Shown piece after piece: positions 1-8,398 of a DNA stretch of 64,000 bases (positions are counted from its first letter, which is position 1; each line of letters starts with the position of its first letter). Made by a program: the position numbers and the translations under genes. The notes beneath the pieces were generated by a model. That model was not told the DNA's origin. It made no database searches and worked only from the letters and a program-made list of their open reading frames with translations. Origin of the DNA: Crocosphaera sp. (GTDB taxonomy: Bacteria > Cyanobacteriota > Cyanobacteriia > Cyanobacteriales > Microcystaceae); NCBI GenBank assembly GCA_030065735.1, contig JASJDD010000003.1:1-64000 (forward strand). The letters are read 5' to 3'.

Positions 1-947
1 GCATAATTGGTTATTCCTTCTAATAAAAAAGGAGTTTCAGCAAAATCATTTCTCACTAAAGAAACAATGGGAATATCTAAGCGCATGGTTTCAGCAAAAG
101 TGCTAAACCCAGGTTTAGAAAAAACCCGACCACATAAAGGCATAAAATCAACGGGACGGTAAAAAGAATCGGTAATTTTAATGATATTATCTAATTCCAG
201 TGCTTGATGATCAAACGTAATAAATTGCCAGTCAGAAAATTGGGCTAAATTACCATAAGGAATTTGTTGTAATCCTAAACCCCCAAACGTTAATAAAATT
301 GTTTTTTCTGGGGAAGCAGTCAGGTTAAACTTATTTCTTAAATCATCGATATTATAACGAGGTTTTCCTCCTGTTAACCCCACATCAGTGATAGAATTAA
401 ACGCATTCATGGGTTCAGCCATCGGGAGACGAAACAGGCGATCGCATTGTTGATAACAGTCTTTAATCCAGTTAACAATCTCCTGCCAATCTTTTCCCCA
501 AGCTTCATAAATAAAATCCCAACCAAAATTACTCATCATCCAACAAGGTACTCCTGCAAGCTTAGCAATGGGTGCCATTAACGGGGGAATATCAGCTAAA
601 ATTAAATCAACTTGATTCGTCTTAATAAAATTAATTTCTGATGCTATTAACCCTTGATGTTTCTCATAAATTTCCTGCATTTTGTTGAGGGTGGCAACCT
701 TATCCATTTTAAAACTATCCGATTGAATCACCCCCACATCAAACGCCAACGGACGATAAATAAAATCCCCTGCAATATAGGATTCTAACAACCATCGCGG
801 GGCAGTTGTTACCATAATTAATAAACTATCAGGACGCAATTTCAAAATAGCATCTGCTACCGTAGAAATGCGTACCGCGTGGCCAAAACCGTGACCCGTT
901 GCAGCTAAATAAATGATCGGTCTATTTCTGTTCGTTAATTCAGTCAT
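1..947 (-). CDS. Glycosyltransferase-like protein (GT-B fold), C-terminus cut by window edge
   Basis: The gene is open on the minus strand to the left edge, so only about the first 315 residues are visible. Near the start it reads IYLAATGHGFGHAVR, the glycine/histidine-rich loop of MurG-like glycosyltransferases and of the N-terminal half of plant-type L-arabinokinases. Further on are an LILADIPPL segment and a GGLGLQQIP segment, consistent with the donor-binding half of a GT-B enzyme. The start is placed at the ATG at 947; an in-frame ATG at 971 would add eight residues. Donor and acceptor cannot be told from the sequence. It lies just downstream of the phosphatase gene on the same strand, 36 bases away, so the two may be co-transcribed. 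Confidence 0.7.
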   Translation of the reverse strand, partial: MTELTNRNRPIIYLAATGHGFGHAVRISTVADAILKLRPDSLLIMVTTAPRWLLESYIAGDFIYRPLAFDVGVIQSDSFKMDKVATLNKMQEIYEKHQGLIASEINFIKTNQVDLILADIPPLMAPIAKLAGVPCWMMSNFGWDFIYEAWGKDWQEIVNWIKDCYQQCDRLFRLPMAEPMNAFNSITDVGLTGGKPRYNIDDLRNKFNLTASPEKTILLTFGGLGLQQIPYGNLAQFSDWQFITFDHQALELDNIIKITDSFYRPVDFMPLCGRVFSKPGFSTFAETMRLDIPIVSLVRNDFAETPFLLEGITNY

Positions 948-983
948 AATTCTTAATTCTAAATTTTCCATAGCTTACCAATC

Positions 984-2909
984 TTAAAAATTAACTTTAG
1001 GTCTAATTTTCAAACGAACTAAGACGGCAGTAATGTTATCATGGCCGTTATAGCTATTAGCAAAGTCCATCAATTTTGTCATTCCTTTATCTAAAGATTG
1101 ACTCGAACTAACTAAAGGTAATAGATAGGTTTCCCAGTGATCTTCAACTAAATCATTGTCACATAAACCATCGGAACACAGGAGCAATAACGTATCTTCT
1201 ACCAGGTCTAAAAAGCGAATATCCGGTTGTATGTAGTTATTATCATGGGGGCCTAACGCTTGGGTTAATTGATAGGCATCGGGTCTAGCATAGGCTAGTT
1301 TGGGATCAACGCCATTTTGGATCGCCCTTTGTCCTACTTCGTGATCCACAGTCAGTTGTTGAACTCCTTTTTTGCGACTAATAGAATAAACCCGACTATC
1401 TCCCACATGAGCAACTGCAACCTTAGTCTGATTGACTAACATTAATACCAAAGTGGTTCCCATGCGTCCGCTACCAGAACTGGCATTGCTTTGATTGACA
1501 TCGTATAACTTTTTATTGGCTAATAAAATCCCTTGTAATATGGTTTCTTCGTCAGGAAAGTCTGTTTGCCAATGTTGAGCAAAGTAGGTTTCTAAGGTTT
1601 CCACTGCCATTTGACTGGCCACTTCCCCGGCCGCATGACCTCCCATTCCATCACAAACAATATAGACTCCTCGGCCGTCTACCATTGTCCCTTCATTGGT
1701 TTGTCGGGTTTTGACTTCGGTATTCATGCCAAAATAATCTTCATTGTGATGCCGTTGTCTTCCGCGATCAGTACACCCCAAAGCCGTTAAAGTAACTAAT
1801 TCCATAGGCAACACAGCAGTTGCATCAGTGCCAATATCGGTATCGGTTGGGGCCTCTTCTAACTCACCACTCAACAGTTCGGGCTGAAATTCTGGTAATT
1901 CTTCGGCAACAAAGTCTAAAGATGAGGTAGAATCATCCTTATTAATCGGTTTTTCTTCGTCATCAGTGATCTGTTGCTCTGCTGCTAAATCTTGCAGTTG
2001 TAAGCGTAATTCAGCAACCTGGTTAAGCTTACCTTCGGCCACTTGTTGAATAAGGGTAGCCAGTTTACTGGAGGAAGGATAACCACCTTTGCTGAACCAA
2101 GTTTGCCATAATTGACCTAATTTTTCTAAAGAGGGGGGATCATCGGGGAGATCAGGATATAATTTCACTAACCCAAAGCTTTGATCTTCATCAAGTCTTA
2201 AGTTATCTTCTACGAGGAGGCTTTGACAACAGTTGATGACCGATAAGCTTTTCCAGAGGGTAACAATCTGATTAAGCCAATAAATAATCTGTAGGGTAAG
2301 TAAGGAATGATTGATCAGTAAATCAGGAATGGCTTGCCAATGGTTGCGATCGGGCAATAAGATTACTTCGGTGTCATTATCTATCCAAGCGTCATACACT
2401 TCAGGAACGACGGGAGTTAGGTCTTTCAGGGTGAGGTAGGGAAAGGCAACCGAAGGAATTCCCATTTGTTGCCATAATAATGTAGGGTCGTCTTCTTCAG
2501 TGTCTTTTAATAGGTCTGAGGCTTGATTGACTAATATGGGTAGAGTAGATTTGGCTAAAGGTTGACAGTCAACCACTTGACCTTGATAAAGGGTATGAGT
2601 TTCAGTTTTAGCAATGACCTCAAAGACTTCTTCTTCTTGGGAAGGCCAGATTTGATATCGTTGTCCGAGATCGAGATATTTGCTATTAAAAGTCAAATTA
2701 TCCTTTGTTTGATCACTACTAATCGGTTGGGCTAGAATTACCTGCCAACGTTGACCAATAAAAGTGCCACATTTCGGGCAATAGGCCTGAGAAAAAAGGG
2801 TATTATGACCACAGTGAGGACAAGGGCGATGGGTCAATGAGGTTTGACATTGTTGACAGACCTGACTATTATTGGGGTTTTCTGAGTGACATTGGGGACA
2901 AACAAGCAT
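984..2909 (-). CDS. PP2C-type Ser/Thr protein phosphatase with N-terminal zinc ribbons
   Basis: A 641-residue protein with three parts. Residues 1-50 hold two CxxC pairs of zinc-ribbon type (C4/C7 with C18/C21, C30/C33 with C44/C47). Residues 80-330 contain LDLGQRYQIW and a poorly conserved stretch that looks like a degenerate protein-kinase-like domain; this middle part is inference. From about 373 to 636 is a PP2C domain with RHHNED, VCDGMGGHAAGE, HVGDSRVY and LLCSDGLCDND, which supply the acidic metal ligands, so it should be an active Mn/Mg-dependent phosphatase reversing Ser/Thr phosphorylation in the cytosol. No signal peptide or membrane segment is seen. The partner kinase is not in this window. 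Confidence 0.88.
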   Translation of the reverse strand: MLVCPQCHSENPNNSQVCQQCQTSLTHRPCPHCGHNTLFSQAYCPKCGTFIGQRWQVILAQPISSDQTKDNLTFNSKYLDLGQRYQIWPSQEEEVFEVIAKTETHTLYQGQVVDCQPLAKSTLPILVNQASDLLKDTEEDDPTLLWQQMGIPSVAFPYLTLKDLTPVVPEVYDAWIDNDTEVILLPDRNHWQAIPDLLINHSLLTLQIIYWLNQIVTLWKSLSVINCCQSLLVEDNLRLDEDQSFGLVKLYPDLPDDPPSLEKLGQLWQTWFSKGGYPSSSKLATLIQQVAEGKLNQVAELRLQLQDLAAEQQITDDEEKPINKDDSTSSLDFVAEELPEFQPELLSGELEEAPTDTDIGTDATAVLPMELVTLTALGCTDRGRQRHHNEDYFGMNTEVKTRQTNEGTMVDGRGVYIVCDGMGGHAAGEVASQMAVETLETYFAQHWQTDFPDEETILQGILLANKKLYDVNQSNASSGSGRMGTTLVLMLVNQTKVAVAHVGDSRVYSISRKKGVQQLTVDHEVGQRAIQNGVDPKLAYARPDAYQLTQALGPHDNNYIQPDIRFLDLVEDTLLLLCSDGLCDNDLVEDHWETYLLPLVSSSQSLDKGMTKLMDFANSYNGHDNITAVLVRLKIRPKVNF

Positions 2910-3048
2910 AAATAACTACACCAGTGACTAAGAGTAAGAGTATTATTGGTTTGAGACTGTTGTATTCAGCCCAACAATTGCTATTAACGTCTAATAACTT
3001 AGTAGCAAAAAATAGGAGTAAAAGGTAATAAATAGTAGCCAAACTCCT

Positions 3049-3092
3049 AACACCTTGACTTCCCTCAGGGCTAACACTGAGCGGAGTCGAAG
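3049..3092. repeat. Dispersed TTCGACT/CGCTCAG palindromic repeat
   Basis: A mosaic of TTGACTTCCCTCAGGGC and CACTGAGCGGAGTCGAAG units directly abutting the 3' end of the IscB gene. A related double hairpin lies at 43364-43411 beside the TnpB element. These palindromes account for the small spurious reading frames here. Confidence 0.6.
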
Positions 3093-3094
3093 AG

Positions 3095-4402
3095 CTAAAC
3101 AGTAAATAAGTAATCGTACCCATCATTACGGTGGATAAATCTCTCTAAGAACTTTATATTTTGGGAGACTCTTAAACCATTTAATTTAACCTCAAATCCG
3201 TTTTTAGTTGGTGTTTTTACTCTAGCCGTGTAAACTCCTGCAATAGCTGCCTTCCTATCTTTGTCAAGTCGGAACTTAACTAAGTCACCTGCACAACAGT
3301 GTCTGTAAATGATTTTAGGTTTAATTGGTTGGCCACTTTTGTCTAAAGCAGGAAATCCAGAAGCGTTACATCTTACTGCTTGTCTAGTGCCATGTCCCTT
3401 ACACAGAACAATTAATGGTTGTTCTGTTAGTAAGTTGATCTCAGCGGCCGACTCTCCTACACAAGCAGCATCTATACTGTGAGATTTTAATAGACCAAGG
3501 TTGACTCTGTTATGCTTAGTCCTGCCTCCACTCCAACACTTAACATCTGAGCATAGCTGTTTGGCCCTTTTAACGATGGCGAATCTTGTGGAGTTGACTG
3601 CACTGGCACTCGCTAATGGTTTAGGAGCATTGGTGAGGATTTTTTTGAGTAAATTGGGCTTATGTTGAAGAAAGTCTCTAACATCTTGTGTTCCCTTAGC
3701 TATGTTACAGTGTTCACAAGCTAAAGTCAGATTGCCTATGCGATCGCTACCACCATTAGCTTTGGCTTTGATATGTTCTATCTGCAATGGTGTGTTGGTT
3801 GCCCCACAGTACACACATTGGCGACCCCATTTCTCTAGTAGATATTCTCTGACCTCATAACCAAATAACGTACCTTGTTGATACTCCTGACCAGAGATTT
3901 CAGGATTATCTAGTTTTTGTAGGTCAAATCTTACAAGTTCAATCTCAATAGTTTGAATAGGACACCAAGACATAAACCTTTTAATCCAAGTCTCAGTGGT
4001 GTCTAAACGGTGTCTCAGACTTGGTGCTAACCAACCTTGAGGTTTGGAGCGATTGAATCTTTTTGGTCTGTAACGTAGTTTTCTGGTTCTTCTACTGCGT
4101 CTAAACCCTGCTCTTTTTGTTAGGGACTCTTTTATTAGTTGTCCTCGATGCTTTAACTCCATCCTAAAAACTATATCTTGACCACATTGAATAGCAAAAC
4201 CTGTCCAAGTTGCTCCTGGGTCTATTTTTAGTATGTATTCTTTAGTGTTAGCCGTTTCAAAGCAATTAGAGTTTATGAGGACGTAAGGATAAGTGCGAAA
4301 AGTTTTAGCCTTCTGTTGAGATTGTAACTTTCTTGCCCTAGCAGGGTGAACCATATCTAGAGGTTGTTTATTTGAGTCTATTTGAAAAACATAGTTTTGC
4401 AT
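3095..4402 (-). CDS. iscB: IscB: RNA-guided RuvC/HNH nuclease, ancestor-type of Cas9
   Basis: A 435-residue protein with the full IscB architecture. Residues 13-27 (PLDMVHPARARKLQ) are the N-terminal PLMP-type domain. RuvC-I is ILKIDPGATWTG with D61. The arginine-rich bridge helix (RRSRRTRKLRYR) spans about 97-117. RuvC-II is IEIELVRFD with E155. An HNH domain spans 194-235 with zinc pairs C196/C199 and C229/C232 and H210, N224 and N233. RuvC-III is SHSIDAACVG with H308 and D311. All catalytic residues are present, so it should be active. Members of this family cut DNA using a short guide carried on an omega-RNA encoded just 5' of the gene, and such an RNA region is visible here. There is no TnpA transposase nearby, as is usual for iscB loci. 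Confidence 0.93.
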   Translation of the reverse strand: MQNYVFQIDSNKQPLDMVHPARARKLQSQQKAKTFRTYPYVLINSNCFETANTKEYILKIDPGATWTGFAIQCGQDIVFRMELKHRGQLIKESLTKRAGFRRSRRTRKLRYRPKRFNRSKPQGWLAPSLRHRLDTTETWIKRFMSWCPIQTIEIELVRFDLQKLDNPEISGQEYQQGTLFGYEVREYLLEKWGRQCVYCGATNTPLQIEHIKAKANGGSDRIGNLTLACEHCNIAKGTQDVRDFLQHKPNLLKKILTNAPKPLASASAVNSTRFAIVKRAKQLCSDVKCWSGGRTKHNRVNLGLLKSHSIDAACVGESAAEINLLTEQPLIVLCKGHGTRQAVRCNASGFPALDKSGQPIKPKIIYRHCCAGDLVKFRLDKDRKAAIAGVYTARVKTPTKNGFEVKLNGLRVSQNIKFLERFIHRNDGYDYLFTV

Positions 4403-4638
4403 TTCTGCTGCTCTCCATAGGAGGTTATGTTTGCTTCGACAATGCTTATAGGCTTGTTAGTGGCGTTCGGTGTTCCACCTGTTAATGGGCGATGTTCCTA
4501 AGCGGACGCTTGAGACTAGCGAATCTCATTAAGTCATGACCTATAAGCGTAGCTCTTCTTAAGCTTAGTCTGGCGTGAGAGGATTCCGAATTACTGCGAA
4601 ATCCACCGTTTAATTACGGTTTAACCCTCACTCTTCTT
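4403..4638 (-). ncRNA. Omega-RNA (HEARO-type) scaffold for the adjacent IscB
   Basis: On the minus strand, the region between about 4638 and the IscB start folds into several nested stems by hand. An outer GTGAG/CTCAC stem encloses the hairpins ACCGT/ACGGT and GGATT/AATCC. Next comes a 9-bp long-range helix, GCTTATAGG with CCTATAAGC, which encloses TGAGA/TCTCA and GGTG/CACC hairpins. Length, position and multi-stem design match IscB-associated omega-RNA, also called HEARO RNA. The targeting guide is expected in the roughly 16 bases just 5' of the outer stem, about 4639-4655. The RNA may continue into the IscB ribosome-binding region. Exact ends are not established. Confidence 0.72.
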
Positions 4639-4742
4639 TTATCATGCCCCTGTTCCCCCTTAGCGTCAATCGAAGTCAATAATTCTATGACTTAGTTTGA
4701 ACCGCTAGTTATGATGAAAGAAAGAGCAAGTAGAGGACTGGA

Positions 4743-7688
4743 ATGGTTTCCACCGACACAAGCGATCGCCCTTTGATTTATCGTGGCTTAACGTCTGAGC
4801 AGGTTCAGTTAAGTCGTCATCATTATGGTAGCAATATTTTAACCCCTCCCCAACAAAACCCTTGGTGGTTGCTTTATTTAGATAAGTTTAGTGACCCGAT
4901 CATCCGTATTTTAATTATTGCTGCGATTATTGCTTTAGTTATTGGCATCATTGAAGAAGAATACGCCGAAGCTTTGGGCATTTTAATGGCTATTTTTTTA
5001 GCCACTACCCTTGCTTTTTTTAATGAGTATCGGGCCAATAAAGCGTTTGATTTATTGAATAATGTTTATGATCAAACCCCTGTTAAGGTGATTCGTGACC
5101 ATAAATTTACTCAAATTTCTCGTCAAGATTTAGTAGTAGGGGATTTGGTTTATATTGAACAAGGGGATGAGGTTCCGGCTGACGGAGAATTGTTAGAAAC
5201 TGTGAGTTTATTGGTGGATCAAGCTAAAATTACGGGGGAATCTAAAGCGGTTAAAAAGCTTCCCAAATCCCCTGTGCAATCTAATGATTATTCTCAGAAA
5301 ACCTATCCTTCTTTTCAAGTTTATCGTAGTACGATTGTGGCTCAAGGTCATGGGATTTTTCGCGTAACAGCAGTAGGCGATCGCAGTGAAATTGGACAAC
5401 TCGCTCAAGTGGTTATTTCTCTTGATAATGGTCAATTAACTCCTTTAAATTTTCAGTTAGAAAGGTTAAGTCAATTAATCGGTATTATTGGTTTATTGAT
5501 GGCGGTATTGACTTTTTTAGGTCTTTTATTCCAAGGATTTTTAAGTGATAAAATTATTCTTAGTTTTCCTCAAACTTATTGTTTAGGTTTAATTCTCATT
5601 AGTAGTTTGATTGCTTTAATTCCTGTTTGGTTTCCGATTATTGAAGAAGGATTAAAGTCTCTTAATTTAGGTTTCGATTCTTTTCCATTCTTTGGTCATA
5701 ATTTTCTTCATTCATGGGGGATTAGCTTAGGAAGTGGATTATTCATTTTTTTAGGGGGTATTTCTTATCTTTATTTCCAGGGATGGATAGATGATTTTAA
5801 TGATATTTTATTATCTCCATCGGTGGGAATTTTGATCTTAAATTATTTTATGGTTGCTGTTACAATTATCGTGGTTGCTGTCCCTGAAGGGTTAGCCATG
5901 AGTGTCACCTTATCCCTTGCTTATAGTATGGGAAAAATGGCAGCTATGAATAATTTAGTTAGACGAATGCACGCTTGTGAAACCATTGGCTCTGCTACGG
6001 TCATTTGTTCTGATAAAACAGGCACTTTGACTCAAAATAAAATGCAGGTCGAAATTGCTCATTTTCCTTGTTTAAATTGTTCAGATAACGACCAAAAAGA
6101 AGTTTATCAAAATTTAATTTATGAAGGGATTTCTGTTAATAGTACCGCAAACTTAGAACGAACATCTAAAGAGATTTGTTCTCCGATTGGTAATGTTACA
6201 GAAACCGCTTTATTATTATGGTTAGACCGTCAAAATGTAGATTATCTTATTTATCGCCACCATTTTCAAATATTGGATCAATTGCCTTTTTCGACTGAAA
6301 CAAAATATATGGCTACCGCAGGTAAATCCAGTGTTATTTCAGGCAATATTCTCTATTTAAAAGGCGCACCAGAAATTATTTTATCCCACTGTTCTCAACA
6401 ATTAACACCTGAAGGAATCAGAGATTTAGATAATCAAGAGCAATGGATAAAAACCTTCCATAAATATCAAGAAAGAGGAATGAGAGTGTTAGGAATGGCT
6501 TATAATTATTTAGGAATTCAGGAAAAAGAAGAGACAATTAATCCCTTAGATAACCAATTAATTTGGTTAGGATGTTTTGCTATTACTGATCCGTTGCGTC
6601 CAGATGTAAAAGAAGCCATTAAAAGTTGTTTTAATTCAGGCATTGAGATAAAAATTGTTACAGGAGACAGTCAAAAAACAGCCGAAGAAATTGCCAAAAA
6701 AATTAACTTATACCCCTCAAATAATGAAAACAATACTACTTACTATCATCTCACAGGTCAAGAATTTAATCAGCTTAATGATCCCGAAGCAAAAGAAGCG
6801 ATAAAAACCTTAAAAGTCCTATCAAGAGCAACCCCATTAGATAAACTAAGATTAGTTAAACTATTACAAGAAAATGGTGAAGTTGTTGCCGTGACAGGAG
6901 ATGGAACCAATGACGCTGCTGCTTTAAAACAGGCCCAAGTCGGTTTATCAATGGGAAGTGGAACAGCCATTGCAAAAGAAGCCAGTGATATCATTTTATT
7001 AGATGATTCTTTTCATAGTATTGTTACGGCTGTTATGTGGGGACGATCATTATATGAGAATATCCAACGCTTTTTAATTTTTCAATTAACCATCAACATT
7101 GTGGCTTTAGGAATCGCTTTTTTTGGGTTATTTATCGGCATTTCTTTACCTTTAACTGTGACACAAATGTTATGGATCAATTTAATTATGGATACCTTTG
7201 CAGCTTTAGCGTTAGCTACAGAACCCCCTCATAAAACGGTGATGAATAAACCGCCTCGTCATCCTCAAGATTTTATTATTTCTCCTAAAATGTTAAAAAT
7301 TATTATAGGGACAGGCTTACTTTTTCTACTATTTTTAATGGTATTTTTAGCTTATTTAGAGATGGATGGAACAGTGAATAATTACGAACTTTCTATCTTT
7401 TTTGCTATTTTTGTTTTCTTGCAATTTTGGAACTTATTTAATACTCGTTCCTTTGGTTTACAACAATGGGTTTGGCAAGGGTTAGGAAAAAATAAAGCAT
7501 TTTTAGCCATTGCTACCGTCATTTTCTTAGGACAAATTTGTATTGTTCAATGGGGAGGTAAAATATTTAGAACCGTTCCCCTTTCTTGGAAAGATTGGTT
7601 ATGGATTATTTTAGGAACGTCCCTAGTATTATGGATAGGAGAATTATGGCGATTCTTCCTAAGAAAAAGAACAGACAAACCACTTTAA
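4743..7688 (+). CDS. P-type Ca2+-transporting ATPase, PMCA-like
   Basis: A 981-residue P2-type ATPase that pumps a cation, most likely Ca2+, out of the cytosol. Visible motifs are the actuator loop KITGES, the M4 motif VAVPEGLAMS, the phosphorylation motif CSDKTGTLTQNKM, the nucleotide-binding KGAPE, and the hinge TGDGTNDAAALKQA. The N-terminal region (NPWWLLYLDKFSDPI) resembles plasma-membrane Ca2+ ATPases rather than SERCA types. Hydrophobic segments flank the actuator domain, with a C-terminal cluster at about 770-970. It is somewhat longer than usual (about 900-950) because of extra hydrophobic sequence between M3 and M4. Ion specificity is inferred from the family. It ends at a hairpin shared with the convergent Nif11 gene. 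Confidence 0.92.
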   Translation: MVSTDTSDRPLIYRGLTSEQVQLSRHHYGSNILTPPQQNPWWLLYLDKFSDPIIRILIIAAIIALVIGIIEEEYAEALGILMAIFLATTLAFFNEYRANKAFDLLNNVYDQTPVKVIRDHKFTQISRQDLVVGDLVYIEQGDEVPADGELLETVSLLVDQAKITGESKAVKKLPKSPVQSNDYSQKTYPSFQVYRSTIVAQGHGIFRVTAVGDRSEIGQLAQVVISLDNGQLTPLNFQLERLSQLIGIIGLLMAVLTFLGLLFQGFLSDKIILSFPQTYCLGLILISSLIALIPVWFPIIEEGLKSLNLGFDSFPFFGHNFLHSWGISLGSGLFIFLGGISYLYFQGWIDDFNDILLSPSVGILILNYFMVAVTIIVVAVPEGLAMSVTLSLAYSMGKMAAMNNLVRRMHACETIGSATVICSDKTGTLTQNKMQVEIAHFPCLNCSDNDQKEVYQNLIYEGISVNSTANLERTSKEICSPIGNVTETALLLWLDRQNVDYLIYRHHFQILDQLPFSTETKYMATAGKSSVISGNILYLKGAPEIILSHCSQQLTPEGIRDLDNQEQWIKTFHKYQERGMRVLGMAYNYLGIQEKEETINPLDNQLIWLGCFAITDPLRPDVKEAIKSCFNSGIEIKIVTGDSQKTAEEIAKKINLYPSNNENNTTYYHLTGQEFNQLNDPEAKEAIKTLKVLSRATPLDKLRLVKLLQENGEVVAVTGDGTNDAAALKQAQVGLSMGSGTAIAKEASDIILLDDSFHSIVTAVMWGRSLYENIQRFLIFQLTINIVALGIAFFGLFIGISLPLTVTQMLWINLIMDTFAALALATEPPHKTVMNKPPRHPQDFIISPKMLKIIIGTGLLFLLFLMVFLAYLEMDGTVNNYELSIFFAIFVFLQFWNLFNTRSFGLQQWVWQGLGKNKAFLAIATVIFLGQICIVQWGGKIFRTVPLSWKDWLWIILGTSLVLWIGELWRFFLRKRTDKPL

Positions 7689-7721
7689 AATTAAGAAAAA
7701 ATAATGGTTTTTGCCTGTTCT
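7668..7721. terminator. Bidirectional hairpin terminator between convergent genes
   Basis: Arms AGAACAGACAAACCA (7668-7682) and TGGTTTTTGCCTGTTCT (7705-7721) form an imperfect stem of about 15 bp. Read on the minus strand the stem is followed by TTTTCTT, fitting termination of the Nif11 gene; on the plus strand it overlaps the ATPase stop. The loop is about 22 bases, longer than ideal. Confidence 0.5.
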
Positions 7722-7747
7722 GGGTTAACTGTTTCCAAGAGAATTAA

Positions 7748-8041
7748 TTATGAATTAGGATTAGGATCGCCACTATAGGGTTGAACCCCAATAGAAGGAG
7801 GAACATTATCATGATCAGGGCTAAAAGCTTCAGCGATCGCTTCTGCTAATTTACCAAAAAAACCAGGTTTCCGTTTTAATTCATCTAAAGCTTCATCAAC
7901 GTGTTCAGAGTCAAATTCAAATCCCTCTTCTTTAGCTAATGAAGTTAATTCATCTTGATTTTTGACGTTTTGTAATTTATCTTTGAGGTCTTGATTTTTA
8001 GCAGCCTCACCTAAAAATTGAATAACTTTTTCTTTGGCCAT
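7748..8041 (-). CDS. Nif11-family small protein
   Basis: A 97-residue protein. Residues 1-60 match the Nif11 pattern of a helical domain: VIQFLGEAAKNQDLKDKL, then DELTSLAKEEGFEF, then HVDEALDEL. Nif11 domains serve as leader regions of ribosomal peptide precursors in some cyanobacteria and as stand-alone proteins of unknown role in nitrogen fixers. The tail from about residue 75 is rich in Pro, Asp, Asn and Ser and shows neither a clear GG/GA cleavage site nor a Cys/Ser/Thr-rich core. No lanthionine synthetase or transporter gene lies nearby, so a stand-alone role is more likely than a precursor peptide. Confidence 0.8.
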   Translation of the reverse strand: MAKEKVIQFLGEAAKNQDLKDKLQNVKNQDELTSLAKEEGFEFDSEHVDEALDELKRKPGFFGKLAEAIAEAFSPDHDNVPPSIGVQPYSGDPNPNS

Positions 8042-8155
8042 AATCCTTCCTTAAATCATTCAGAAATTGAAGTAAACTCATCAACTAACTTGAGTTTCCA
8101 TTTCTATTATAACTTTAAGGGAATGCAGCCTTTCTTTTTACTCGCAAAACTTTAC

Positions 8156-8274
8156 TATAGCAATTCCCATACTTGTGAGGTACAAAGTTTTCTAGTTTTA
8201 GGAGTCAGGAGTCTCCGAGTCAGGAGTCAGGAGTTGAATTTTAGGTGTATCTCATGAGTTCGGGAAACGCTATA
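8156..8274 (+). repeat. MITE-like repeat family A, full copy 1
   Basis: Starts TATAGCAATTCCCATAC and ends GGAAACGCTATA, with 29-bp imperfect terminal inverted repeats. The core holds repeated GGAGTCA-type units. It occupies the gap between the Nif11 gene and the P450-like gene; no other feature was seen in that 357-base gap. Confidence 0.8.
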
Positions 8275-8398
8275 TTTAAACATCAAATAGTAACTCAACA
8301 AGACTATCTTTATTTAGTGGACATTGAAAAAATGGTTATAAATAAATGTTAAGACCTTCCTTCCCCTTTAAATCCCTTTGCTAGAATAAGGCTTACAA

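Noticed and set aside
2869-3126. An 85-codon hydrophobic frame on the minus strand
   Set aside because: It overlaps the phosphatase start and the IscB end, and part of it is translated palindromic repeat (STPLSVSPEGSQG).
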